From contig CAUYUJ010021156.1 in the NCBI GenBank assembly GCA_963575745.1, positions 25,001 to 89,000 on the forward strand: a stretch of 64,000 bases of DNA, in the 5' to 3' direction. Source of the stretch: Prorocentrum cordatum (taxonomy: Eukaryota; Sar; Dinophyceae; Prorocentrales; Prorocentraceae). This document shows positions 20,745 to 30,258 of the stretch, piece after piece (the first letter of the stretch is position 1; every line of letters starts with the position of its first letter). The notes under the pieces were generated by a model. The model saw only the letters and a program-made list of their open reading frames with translations. It was not told where the DNA came from and ran no database searches. Made by a program: the position numbers and the translations under genes.

Positions 20745-20860
20745 TCGGCCCTATCCGCGTCGAATCGGTTTCGGATCCATGTCCGACTCGTCGGATCCGT
20801 GTCGAATCCGTGTCGAATCCGCGTCGAGTCCGCATCGAGCCCGCGTCGGGCACAAGAGAA
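20745..20860 (+). repeat. short minisatellite of GAATCCGTGTC units
   Basis: Degenerate 10-11 bp units (TCGAATCCGTG, TCGAGTCCGC). A related AATCG-rich minisatellite occurs at 37620-37850. Confidence 0.65.
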
Positions 20861-20983
20861 GACACCACTTTGGGGGACAGGCGAGGTCCCCCGAAGATGC
20901 AACACAAGTGCTGAGCTGCGCCCCGCCGTTGCGACTCAGAACCTTCAGCAACGCGCACAGCAGCCCGGAGCGAAAGCGAAATG

Positions 20984-21430
20984 CAGTCTGCACGTATAGT
21001 AAGGATGCGCGGTAATTGAGTAGGGACCGACCGTCCCGGCATTTCTATAGTCCTACCACGAAGTGTTCTCAGAACCCTAAAACGTTCGAAAAACAAAAAC
21101 AATGTTCTTAGAACATTTTCCGATGTGTTAAAATAAGACAACCTCAGCCAGAAATGTTCTAAGCACATCTCGTGGGAACCACAATAGGTTCTTAGAACAT
21201 TGTTCGGTAGGGCTATAGGCGAGCCGGGACGCTTCGCCACTGCTTGAGGTAAGGATGCAAGGGCCTTGGAGAGCCGTATGGACGTTTTTCGAACGAGGCT
21301 GGCCAGCGAAAGTCGCTAAGGATGGGCCGAAGGGGAAAGGATGCAAGGGTAGTCTTGGGACGATTGCCCGGAGAGGCACCGACGAAATGACGCTCCAAGA
21401 CACCAGACGATGCGATGCTTCACTGTACCG
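20984..21430. mobile_element. MITE family 2 copy interrupted by a nested element
   Basis: The left end (CAGTCTGCACG...) and body (GGCCAGCGAAAGTCGCTAAG, GGATGGGCCGAAGG) match the copies at 22445-22618, 23589-23763 and 51771-51941. The ends are degenerate. The insertion at 21016-21247 separates GGATGCGCGGTAA from GTAAGGATGCAAGG. Confidence 0.65.
21016..21247. mobile_element. MITE family 3 nested in MITE family 2
   Basis: A 232-bp insert with inverted ends (CGTCCCGGC...CTATAGTCCTACC against GGTAGGGCTATAG...GCCGGGACG). GGTAA flanks both sides (21011-21015 and 21248-21252), a 5-bp target duplication. The interior repeats GTTCTTAGAACAT palindromes. Confidence 0.75.
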
Positions 21431-21665
21431 ACCGTGCAGACGTGCTGCAGCGGATTTTTGCGTGACTTGCTGCCAATGCAAAACCCCAAAACGGCGAGCG
21501 AAAGACGAAGTGAATTCCACGTGGACTGTCTGTAGCCTTCACCCCCGGCGAAACAGAAAGTCCGCACGACATTCACTTCGAAATTCGGAGCGAAACTCTC
21601 CAGGACAATCTGGGCCCATCCCACTGTTTTCCGAACGAAATCCGCTCTGCGATGTTCGGCTACAC

Positions 21666-21831
21666 GCAAGAGTGACCCTGGGTAAGAGTGACCTTTGGTG
21701 CGCGGCTTTTGGGGGGCCGCGGGGGGACCAAACCTGGGCGCGCAAGCCGCTGCTCCTGCTTCGTTCTCAGCCATCTGGTGACCTATCTGTGCCCGCACCA
21801 AAGGTCACTCCGGCGACAGGTCACTCTTACG
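21666..21831. mobile_element. MITE family 4, copy 1
   Basis: 166 bp with inverted ends of roughly 38 bp, CGCAAGAGTGACC... and ...GGTCACTCTTACG, each containing a second AGTGACC. The copy at 55828-55993 is the same length. Confidence 0.75.
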
Positions 21832-21968
21832 TCCAGTCGACGAAATCCGCTCTGCGATGCTGGCGCCATGCGATGTTTGAGGCTTTTCCGACAATGACGC
21901 GGCCCGGCGAGGCCTCGACCCTCTCCCCATGTTGCTCCCATCGTACTTAAGGACCATATCTCAGAAAT

Positions 21969-22076
21969 AATTTCGAGCACCCAGAGAAAAGTCGAAAGAG
22001 TGTCGAAAGAGTGTCTCCTAGGGCCCGACACGTGAAAACCTGAGAGTTTTGGAGTAATTTCTTCGTGCTCGAAATT
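21969..22076. mobile_element. MITE family 6, copy 1
   Basis: 108 bp bounded by AATTTCGAGCAC and GTGCTCGAAATT. Similarity to 55306-55413 extends somewhat beyond both ends, so the inverted repeat may be internal to a larger dispersed repeat. Confidence 0.6.
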
Positions 22077-22265
22077 CATTCAGGTGAACAAGGCTAAAGT
22101 AGGTTGGACCATCATAACCCTCTCCCCCATTCGGCAATCCTTCGCCCACCCAAACACAATTATCTCTCCGAGCGCTTCGCGGGGCCCCGACATAGCCGAC
22201 TCCCAACGGAGGGCGACCACGCCGCGCCTCAAAAGCCCTGGCACCTGGGCCTTACAGGTACACGG

Positions 22266-22438
22266 CGGTCGGAAGAAGTGGGTAGGAACATGAAGTAGGA
22301 AGGCGTTGGAAATAGATTGGACTTCCGCCCGCCCCCTGAAGAGCAGGAAAGAAGGAAAACCGCTCGACTCTTGAAATAGGAAGGCGCCTAAAGTAGATTA
22401 GTATTTGGGCATCCCAAAATACATACTTTCAACGACCG
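22266..22438. mobile_element. MITE family 5, copy 1
   Basis: 173 bp bounded by CGGTCGGAAGAAGTGGGTA and TACATACTTTCAACGACCG, which are imperfect inverted repeats. Related copies are at 55599-55690 (partial) and 56238-56397. It lies 6 bp from a family 2 copy. Confidence 0.7.
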
Positions 22439-22444
22439 GCGTGT

Positions 22445-22618
22445 ACAGTCAACCCGTGTAATAAGGACGCACGATAAGGATGCAAGGGCCTTGGAAGGCC
22501 ATGTCGAAGTTTTTCGAGCGGGGCGCGGCCAGCGAAAGTGGCCAAGGATGGGCCGAAAAGGCAAGGATGCCAGGGTACCCTTGGGAAGGTTGCCCATCCT
22601 ATGATGCGGGCTGGCTGT
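22445..22618. mobile_element. MITE family 2, copy
   Basis: 174 bp bounded by ACAGTCAACCC and GGGCTGGCTGT, with TA duplicated around CAGTC...GGCTG. Body contains GCGGCCAGCGAAAGTGGCC. Families 1 and 2 share a CAGTC terminus and TA target, suggesting one Tc1/mariner-like group. Confidence 0.75.
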
Positions 22619-22950
22619 AGGGCCCCCAAAGTCGGCTCTCCAAGCCAGGGGAAGACCGCCCGGACTGGAAAAACCACGGCGTCGCGTGGGCCTAGGCTCC
22701 CAGGGCGCCCGAGCCACAATTCGGGGGTCCCAGAACTGTGCGGTGATAGTCCGCGCGGTAACCTCGGAACCCCCACAGGCCTCACCGCACGCTTCGTCGC
22801 CTCACGGTTTCGGGACCTCGGAGGCCCCGGTCGCGCGAGACGTCCTCGGACAACGACCCAAATCGCAAAACCGCGCGGTGTCAATACCCACTGACTCACC
22901 ACACGGTGTGGGGTGTGGTCACCGCGCCGTTTGCGGTCAGAACCTTTTGG

Positions 22951-22987
22951 ATAGCGTGTCGCTGCGGCGGTCCCGGCGACACGCTAT
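22951..22987. repeat. perfect 12-bp hairpin
   Basis: ATAGCGTGTCGC and GCGACACGCTAT are separated by 13 bases. The stem is perfect in otherwise featureless sequence; function unknown. Confidence 0.7.
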
Positions 22988-23194
22988 GCTCTGAAAACGG
23001 ATCACGTGTCGCTCCGCTCCGCGGTGCGGGAGGCTCGGAGAGGCTCGGAAGGGCAGAAGAACCACGCCCATAAGAAGCACCCCGTCAAGCGAAGCCCTGT
23101 GGTGAACGCACCTCAGGAAGGGATCGACCAGGGCAGGGCTGTCTAGCAAACGCCCACGGTTGTTTCGCAAACGCCTACGAATGGGGAAACCCGT

Positions 23195-23285
23195 ACCTCT
23201 CCTGGGGCGCGTTCTGACCAGGATTTCGAAGCGAATCCAGCTGTGGCGACGAGGGCCTCCCAGGAGGCCCAAAAAGGAGAAAATG
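23195..23285 (-). mobile_element. fragment matching the 3' end of DIRS-A
   Basis: GGGGCGCGTTCTGACCAGGA and following bases match 3636-3720, which span the last MT codons of DIRS-A and its downstream flank. This looks like a solo remnant of another DIRS-A family copy. Confidence 0.6.
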
Positions 23286-23423
23286 AGGTGAGGTCAGCGG
23301 TATGGGTACCTCTTCCTCCTCTGAGTCAACGTGCGGTCGGGGTGGCTTTCCCTCCCTTGACGCAAAAGGCCTCCGACCAACCCACGGCAGCACGCTCGCG
23401 AGACCCGGACCAGCTCGGCAGGT

Positions 23424-23475
23424 GGAGGAGGAGGTGGAGGTGGAGGAGGAGGTGGAGGAGGAGGAGGAGGAGGGG
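23424..23475 (+). repeat. GGA/GGTGGA microsatellite
   Basis: GGA triplets with GTG interruptions, followed by GCCGCC-rich sequence. No gene. Confidence 0.85.
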
Positions 23476-23588
23476 GGCACCGCCGCCGGCGCGGGTTGGC
23501 GGCGGGGCACCGCCGCCAGCGCGGCGGCGGGGAGCGTCGCCCCTGCCTCGGGCAGGGGAGGGGGGAGGGTGCGGGCAGGATCTCGACC

Positions 23589-23763
23589 ACAGTCAACCAG
23601 TATGGTGAAGATGCGCGATAAGGATGCAAGGGCCTTGGACGCCCATGTCGAAGCTTTTCGAGCGGGGCGCGGCCAGCGAAAGTGGCCAAGGATGGGCCGA
23701 AGGGGCAAGGATGCCAGGGTACCCTTTGGAAGGCTGCCCATCCTTACTATGCGGGTTGACTGT
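23589..23763. mobile_element. MITE family 2, best-preserved copy
   Basis: 175 bp bounded by ACAGTCAACC and GGTTGACTGT, clean inverted ends. The body is nearly identical to 22445-22618. Flanks are CA/TG, so the TA target is mutated or absent here. Confidence 0.8.
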
Positions 23764-24044
23764 GCAGAATTGATGTATTGTCTTGTAGCTCCGACGACGA
23801 AAACATTTGTGGGTGAACTCAGTTTGGAGACGATTCCCTACTCAAAAAGGTGCGGGCAGGGGATCGACTACCGAATTGATTTGCCCAGGATTTGCTCTAT
23901 TTGTCGGGTCCACGAGAAAGACGTCGAATGTTCGCAGGTCTACGAGAAGTATACGCACTGAATTGCAGATTCGACAACAAAACCTCTTTTGGGGGGTCAT
24001 GTTTTCTGCAGTCGATACTCTACTCGAGAAGGTGCGCGCATGAT

Positions 24045-24228
24045 GTGTAGCCATATCCGCTGCGTCACGGACTTTCTGGGACGGGGCTCCCCAAAAAAGT
24101 CTGGGCGCAGCAAGTATGGATGAACGTTTGGCCTCTGGGGGCTATAGGCTTTCATCCATATCCGCTGCGCCTCAGGCTTCTCGGGGATGGAATCCGAAGC
24201 TCCAGGATGCAGCGGATATGGATACAAA
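24045..24228. mobile_element. double-hairpin MITE-like repeat (family 9)
   Basis: CCATATCCGCTGCG occurs at about 24048 and 24157 in one orientation and CGCAGC...TATGG at about 24108 and 24210 in the other, giving two successive hairpins in about 184 bp. The outer ends are inverted repeats. Confidence 0.65.
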
Positions 24229-24608
24229 TCTTGTCAGCAGACGGTGGCGGCAGCGGTGGCGCGCAGACGACGAGCGACGACGATTATGACCATCTTCCTG
24301 CAAGCCGAAGGAAATGTGCACCTGCACACACACACACACACACCCATCCCCGCTGGCCGCCGCCCGAAACGCGACGATGAGGCACGCCTGCGCGACGACC
24401 CTGTAGGCGACCGCTAGGCCGCCTCCTCCCACTGTGGAAGCCCCTAGGAATCCCAGGAGGTGTCGGACGTCGGAAAGCCTCCATCCCTGAGCGTCTATCC
24501 TCTGCTGCCGACCGTCCAAGCGACAACGACAACGAGTGACTTGTTCACACAAAGAAGAACTTGGAGATCTTAACTCCCTCACGGGAACCGGTGTTTGGTT
24601 CCGAATCT

Positions 24609-24810
24609 CGGCGGCCAGCCAGGGGGGAAGTGAGAAGGGGCGGACCTCCTCAGAAGGCTCCGAAGTCCCAAAGGCCTTCTGAGAAGCTTTCCCTAAGCGT
24701 TCCCCGAAGGCACAGAACACTTCTCAGAAGGCGCGAGGGCTTCTGAGAAGCCCGGCTGCCTTCTGAGAAGGCCGTCTCTTTCCCTCTTTTCCCCCCCTCG
24801 CTCGCCGCCG
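24609..24810. mobile_element. MITE family 7, copy (reverse orientation)
   Basis: 202 bp with inverted ends CGGCGGCCAGCCAGGGGGGA and TCGCTCGCCGCCG, full of CTTCTGAGAAG palindromes. It is followed at 24845-24945 by the dispersed repeat also found in the right foldback arm. Confidence 0.7.
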
Positions 24811-24954
24811 ACTTACGTATTCGCCACAGAGCGAAGGGGACGCAAAGGTCTGGACAAAGTTTGGCCGGGTTCTTTGACCACGCGTTCCCCGAACCACTGC
24901 GGAAACTGTTCTGGGAACGCGTGGTGGAGGAAGAGGGAATGTGGAGGGGAAGGA

Positions 24955-25010
24955 AAAAGGATGATGATGATGAGGAGGAGGAGAAGGAGGAGGAGGAGGT
25001 GGAGAAATAT
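24955..25010 (+). repeat. ATG/GGA triplet tract
   Basis: Short mixed ATG and GGA triplets next to the repeat at 24845-24945. Confidence 0.75.
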
Positions 25011-25214
25011 TAGAAAATCTTTAGGGAGCCTCTTGGGTCATTCTGGGAGCCTCCTCGGAGCTTCCTGCAGGTCTTTGAGACTCCTCTTGGAGGCCGCCTC
25101 GCCGCCGAAAATTCGGTCCAGGCCCCTGTAAGCCGAAAACGGCAACAACAACCACCACTGTGCCGCTATGTTTCACACGACGCGGAGGAGCGTGGGACTG
25201 TGCCGCTGCCGCGG

Positions 25215-25240
25215 AAGTACGCGACGACGACGACAACGAC

Positions 25241-25285
<45 letters not shown>

Positions 25286-25370
25286 TGCGACTCCGACGGC
25301 GACGACGACAACGACGACGACGGCGACGACGACAGCGACGGCGGCGACGGCGGCCAGCGGCGGACGGCGA
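25215..25370 (+). repeat. GAC triplet microsatellite
   Basis: About 50 GAC-type triplets with AAC and GGC interruptions; D-rich, T-rich or R-rich frames on the plus strand and V-rich frames on the minus strand are by-products. Confidence 0.85.
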
Positions 25371-25499
25371 ACCGCGCATGCCCACGACTGTGATCGCGGC
25401 AGGGGCGCTGGGGTCTGGATCGATCGCCCCCTCCGATCGAAGGACGGGGCGCGGAGCGAGGGGCCTCTGCTTCTCCTCCACCAGCCCCTGCGTGCTGGT

Positions 25500-25501
25500 G
25501 T

Positions 25502-25534
<33 letters not shown>

Positions 25535-25680
25535 TCCTCCTCCTCCTCCTCCTCCTCCGCCTTCTCCCACTCCTCTTCCTCGTCAGCATCATCATCTTCG
25601 TCCGCATCCTCATCCTCATGCTTCTCCTCCCCGACCGCTACCACCTCCTCCTCATCCTCTTCCTCGCTCGTTCGCCGGGG
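25500..25680 (+). repeat. GTC/TCC/ATC triplet tract
   Basis: GTCCTC units pass into TCC and then ATC/CTC triplets. No gene. The sequence 25680-26400 that follows contains another short GGA tract (about 26020-26070) and nothing recognisable. Confidence 0.75.
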
Positions 25681-26403
25681 CTTGAAATGTTGAGCTCGCG
25701 CCGTGCTGCGACGCGCAACGAATCCACGAACGAACGGGCCGTCAGGGCAGAACCGTCACGAGTCCTCGCGAAAACTCCCGGATACGCACAAGCGGCCCGT
25801 CAGGGAAAGGCTGTGCTCGAAGCTGCGCCAAATCGCCAGGCGTGGACACCGGTCGGAAGAGACTCCCCGCCAAAGGCTGCAGCGAGTAGGGGACGTCGGC
25901 AATCCCTCTTCGGGGTGAAGCGTTGTCCCGTCTTTTCAGCACAACGTCCGTTGGCCGTCCGTCGACGCATGTAGTGGCAGTGCACCCAGGGTCGCGGGGA
26001 TCTGCCCGAGAAGAGGATGAACGGGAGGAGGAGGAGGAGGAGGAGGCGGAGAAGGAGGAGGCGGAAGCGGGGACGGCGGCGGATGGGGGGCGAGGAGGCC
26101 GAGGAGGAGTCATCTGAGGGATCTGATGAGGCGGCCTGCGTCGTCCAGGCCCTGGCACACAGGCCCGCGTCACGGACCTACGCCGCGCCGCACTTTCGAA
26201 CCGCACTCCGGCGAGGCGGCAAGGAGCAAGGCACAGGGGCGACCCGCGCCAGGAAAACCGAAACGGCACAACGGCCCGAGGCGAGTCCAGCCGCGGCGAC
26301 GCAACGAGCCACAAGCCAGACAACCGAGGCGCCCAGCATTGGCGATGAGGCATGGCCAATGCCCGACACAGCCGCCACCGACGGACCGAACCTCACAGCC
26401 AAG

Positions 26404-26610
26404 CTAGTGGGTGTACTTCTTGAGAGCGTTCGCCTTCGCAAGGACGACCTTGCCGAATATCACGCGGTTCGCGGCCTGGGTCGCCTTCTTCTGGCCAGCG
26501 CCAGGGATAACGAACTGGCCGTTGTTGTTTGCCACCGTTGGCCGAACCAGTTTGATTACTTCGGGGAGCGCGACGGCAGCCCACCGAGTCGGCGACGAGG
26601 AGCCCGAAGA
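26404..26610 (-). CDS. possible HU-like basic nuclear protein, C-terminal part
   Basis: The frame ending at 26404 finishes with NNNGQFVIPGAGQKKATQAA then NRVIFGKVVLAKANALKKYT and His. A basic C-terminus with the order (G)xFxIPG, K-rich loop, FGKVVxxKA resembles the histone-like proteins (HCc/HLP type) that bind DNA in dinoflagellate nuclei and are distantly related to bacterial HU. The preceding residues ALPEVIKLVRPTVA fit the helix before the beta-arm. Upstream of about 26610 the frame turns into GC-rich sequence without similarity, so this is at most a 3' fragment or a last exon. It lies on the same strand and 220 bp downstream of the leader-tagged retrogene. Recognition is from memory of the family only. 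Confidence 0.35.
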   Translation of the reverse strand, partial: SSGSSSPTRWAAVALPEVIKLVRPTVANNNGQFVIPGAGQKKATQAANRVIFGKVVLAKANALKKYTH

Positions 26611-26831
26611 CACCCCGAAAGGCAAGCTGCCCAGGCCATGGACCCCCGAGGAAGCAGGCCATAACCAAGCAACCCGCCGCCCCACGGAGCGGACCCACCA
26701 GAAGCCGCCAGCGGCCGCCCCGAAAACACCTCGAACCAGTGACCGCACTGCCCAAACCAGGCCCCAGCTTTCAAGCCGCGCCCAGCGTGACGGTGGCCGC
26801 ACGGCACACGTGCGTCCCAAGGCGCAGCGAG

Positions 26832-27953
26832 CTACCGTCTCGGCTGCCGCAGCTCTTCGGGCACCCTCTCGACGTTGTCGCGTGGCGCGTCATGGGCCAC
26901 CCCACGTCGCCCCGCGTCAGCGCCGTCGAGAAAAACACGGACGATCGCAGTGCCTGCACCGAGGACACTGCCAGCGCGCCCTGAGCGATGACCCGCCGTG
27001 ATGTGCACGCGGGCGCCCCTCTTGAACGTGATCTTGTCCTTGTCGCCGCCGCCGAACTTGTCCTGCAGTTTCGAAACAGGCAGGACGCCCTCGGCCATAG
27101 CGACGATGACCTCGAGTTCCTGCCGCTCGCCGTCGAACTCGTGGGGCTCGTTAAGGTTATCGATCTTCTCCTCGTCGCCATCCTCGAAGTGCGGCTCCTT
27201 GGGTTTCATGCACTTCGTGGGCGTCTTGGTCTTCGCCTTCATCGAGGCCGCGGTGCCGTCCGCGTCCACGAGGGGAGCCGCGTTGTCCTCCAAGTCCGCG
27301 CCCTCCTGGAAAAGCTTCCTGAGAACCGCCAGCTGGTCGTCCCGCGCCGTGAGCATACGCAGATGCTCCGCCCCTTCTCCCCAATTTGGCCACCTCGTGC
27401 TGCAGGGTCGTGCACTCCGCGCCCCGCTCCTCGAGCTGCCGCGCGGACTTCTGCAGCTACCCCTTCAGCGCAGCTACCTCCAGTTCTAGGGACTTTACCA
27501 CTGCATCCCGCTGCAACTGGTACTGCTCCGCCTGCATCTTCTCCTTCCCGACGTCCTTGCCGCCCTCCGCCTCGGAGCCGAGAGGCACTGGTCCACGTCG
27601 CCAGGGAAACCGACGTCCAGGGGCGCAGCAGAGTTCTTGAGCTTGCTGATGCGACCCAGGCGTGAGGCCAACGCGTTCCCGCCGCGGTCACGTAGCAGCT
27701 CTTTCGACTGCGGGAGCGCGGGATTGTCCGCCAAGCCGAGGCCGCGCTGGATGGCCACCAACACCTCCTCGAGAAGTGCCGCCGGAACACCAGCGCCGTC
27801 CGCTTCCGTCTTCCCGTTGCCGCCGTCGGCCGCGCCACGCGCCACCGCCGTCAGCAGGAAGGCCGACTGTCTGGGCGGGCAACCAGAGCCGAGGACCGCC
27901 ACCGCAGCCCCGTACGACGCCTGCGCCGCCTGGGAGGCCGCAAGCGCCTCCAT
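26832..27953 (-). pseudogene. leader-tagged retroposed coiled-coil ORF, frameshifted
   Basis: Starts with ATG at 27953, 56 bases after a DinoSL copy (28009-28029). The first 125 or so codons are Ala/Gly-rich (MEALAASQAAQASYG) and end near DVDQCLS. The next frame gives a coiled coil (KEKMQAEQYQLQRDAVVKSL, with an in-frame TAG after EVAALKG), and the frame after that resumes as MLTARDDQLAVLRKLFQEGA, an acidic linker and TFKRGARVHITAGHRSGRAG, which resembles a KOW/SH3-like small barrel. Two frameshifts and a TAG show decay. The leader and lack of visible introns indicate reverse transcription of a mature mRNA. I do not recognise the parent; it could be the ORF1 of a LINE. Confidence 0.5.
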
Positions 27954-28008
27954 CACAACACCAGCCCCGCCGCAGGCGAGGGACGCGCAGCCAGCTTCTG
28001 CAGAATGG

Positions 28009-28029
28009 CTTGAGCCAAAATGGCTACGG
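28009..28029 (-). other. dinoflagellate spliced-leader exon (relict), copy 1
   Basis: Reads CCGTAGCCATTTTGGCTCAA plus G on the minus strand, the conserved DinoSL sequence less its variable first base. It is followed by CCATTCTGCAGAAG, which looks like a decayed second leader, rather than by GT, so it is not an SL RNA gene but a leader inherited from an mRNA. Confidence 0.9.
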
Positions 28030-28031
28030 GT

Positions 28032-28180
28032 CCAACTTACCGATGTACTTCGTCACTGACGGTCCAATGCTTGCGAGAATGCTCGAGGCCTCGATCATCA
28101 CAAAAGTCGCGATGACGAGCCTACCGATGTACTTCGCCATTGACGTTCCAATGCTCGCGAGAGTGCTCAAGGCCTCTGGA
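28032..28180 (-). repeat. tandem duplication between the two leader relicts
   Basis: GATGTACTTCGTCACTGACG... GAATGCTCGAGGCCTC (from about 28036) recurs from about 28126 as GATGTACTTCGCCATTGACG... GAGTGCTCAAGGCCTC. Two copies, about 90 bp apart, with several changes. Confidence 0.65.
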
Positions 28181-28255
28181 GCTCCTCCTTCACATTATCA
28201 TCTCCATGGCTCCTGCGGTCTGCACCCCTCCCACGCGCGCCCGCAAATCGTTCCA

Positions 28256-28291
28256 CTTGAGCCAAAGTGGCTTGAGCCAAAATGGCTACGG
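28256..28291 (-). other. dinoflagellate spliced-leader exon followed by a truncated second leader, copy 2
   Basis: On the minus strand a complete leader (28291-28271) is joined directly to CCACTTTGGCTCAAG (28270-28256), a 15-nt leader lacking CCGTAG and differing at one base. This tandem arises when a genomic relict leader supplies the AG acceptor for a new round of trans-splicing and the product is retroposed again. The 226 bases up to copy 1 hold no long frame. Confidence 0.9.
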
Positions 28292-28504
28292 AGGCGGAGG
28301 AGGAGGCGGAGGAGGAGGACCCCCCCCTCGCCCCCCCGAGCGTGCGCGGCGGCCGCGCGTGCCGACGACAGCGATCGCGGCAGAGGTGGGGGGGAGTCTG
28401 GACGGCGGGCCGACGCCCCCGCGGATGGCGCGGAGCGGGAGGCCCCTACCCCTCCTCGTCAAGCTCCTGCGAACTGCTGCTCCTCCTCCTTTCTCCCGGC
28501 TCTT

Positions 28505-28819
28505 CCTCCCCCTCCTCCTCCTCCTCCTCCTCCTCATCATCATCATCATCATCATCATAATCATCATCACAATTCTCCTCCTCCTCCTCCTCCTATTCCT
28601 CGTCCTCTTCCTCCTCCTCCGGCTCCTCCTCCTCCTCCTCATCATCATCATCAATATCATCATCATCACTACCACCCTCACCATCATCGTCATCATCATC
28701 ATCAGCATCATTATCATCAGCATCATCATCAGCATCATCATCATTATCATCATCATAATCATCATCGTCATCATCATCAGCAGCATCATCACCATCATCA
28801 CCATCATCACCATCATCAC

Positions 28820-28873
<54 letters not shown>

Positions 28874-28955
28874 TAGCATCATCATTAGCATCTTCATTAT
28901 CCTCCTCCGCATCCTCCTCATCTTTCCCCTGGCCCCTGGGCTCGAGGCTTCCTCG
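28505..28955 (+). repeat. TCC and ATC triplet microsatellite
   Basis: TCC triplets (to about 28650) pass into imperfect ATC triplets with GTC, ATA and GCA interruptions. Long L/I/H-rich frames here are not genes. Confidence 0.9.
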
Positions 28956-28959
28956 ACTT

Positions 28960-29400
28960 CGGGCCCGAGGCAAACGATTTAGATGCTGCCAGGCAACCTC
29001 GGCCGCGCGGCCGTCTCATGGGGCGACCGTCGACCATGTCGAAGCTGCGGGTGCTCGGATGGGATCCTACGTGGGGCACGGGGAGCCGTCTCCAAGAGAT
29101 GGCTGCCTGCACCAAGGACACGGATGTCACACCCCTGGCGGGTGCGCAGGACATCTGCAGGGAGTCGGCCCAGGTACTTCAGAGGCGGGTGGGGGGAAGG
29201 GTGGTTCTCGAAGCAGCAGTACAGCCCGCATTCTAAACCAATCGACGTGTAGGAGTTTCTGTTCTTATGGGACGAGAATCCGCCGATCCGGCGTGTGAGT
29301 TGAAGGGGGGGGTGGGCCGGGGTGGCTCTGCCGGGGTGGGGGGGGAGGGGGGGGGGGGCTTCCACAGATTCCCTTAGGAAACCTACATTTTTAGCATGTT
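28960..29400. other. no gene seen
   Basis: Ordinary GC-rich sequence ending in G-runs at about 29330-29360. A short plus-strand frame at 29018-29236 has no recognisable domain. Confidence 0.55.
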
Positions 29401-29690
29401 CGCCTCTTGGGCCTTCACAGTGTCCAAAACGGCTCAAGGGGCCCTCAAAAAGGCTCCAAGACGGCCTAAGAAGGGCTTACGCAGGCCCAGGAAGCCCCCA
29501 AGACGGCGCAAGAGGGCTCCAGGACGGGCCCAAGAGGCGCCCAAAAGGGCTCCAAGACGGCCCAAAAAGTTCCCAAGACGGCCCAGGAGGCCCCCCGGAG
29601 GCCCCAAGACGCCCCCAAGAGGCCCCCAAAGGCCCCAACTGGCCCCCAAGGACCCCCCAAAGGCCCCCAAGAAGCTCAAAAGCTGCCTCA
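29400..29690 (+). repeat. array of CCAAGACGGCCC units
   Basis: Loosely repeated 11-15 bp units of CCAAGACGGCCC / GGCCCCCAAGA immediately before the long ATC tract. Reads as P/R/K-rich in all plus frames. Confidence 0.75.
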
Positions 29691-29691
29691 A

Positions 29692-30257
<566 letters not shown>

Positions 30258-30258
<1 letters not shown>

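Noticed and set aside
28009-28029. A functional SL RNA gene
   Set aside because: The exon is followed by CCATTC and not by a GT donor, and no Sm-site-bearing intron half is visible.
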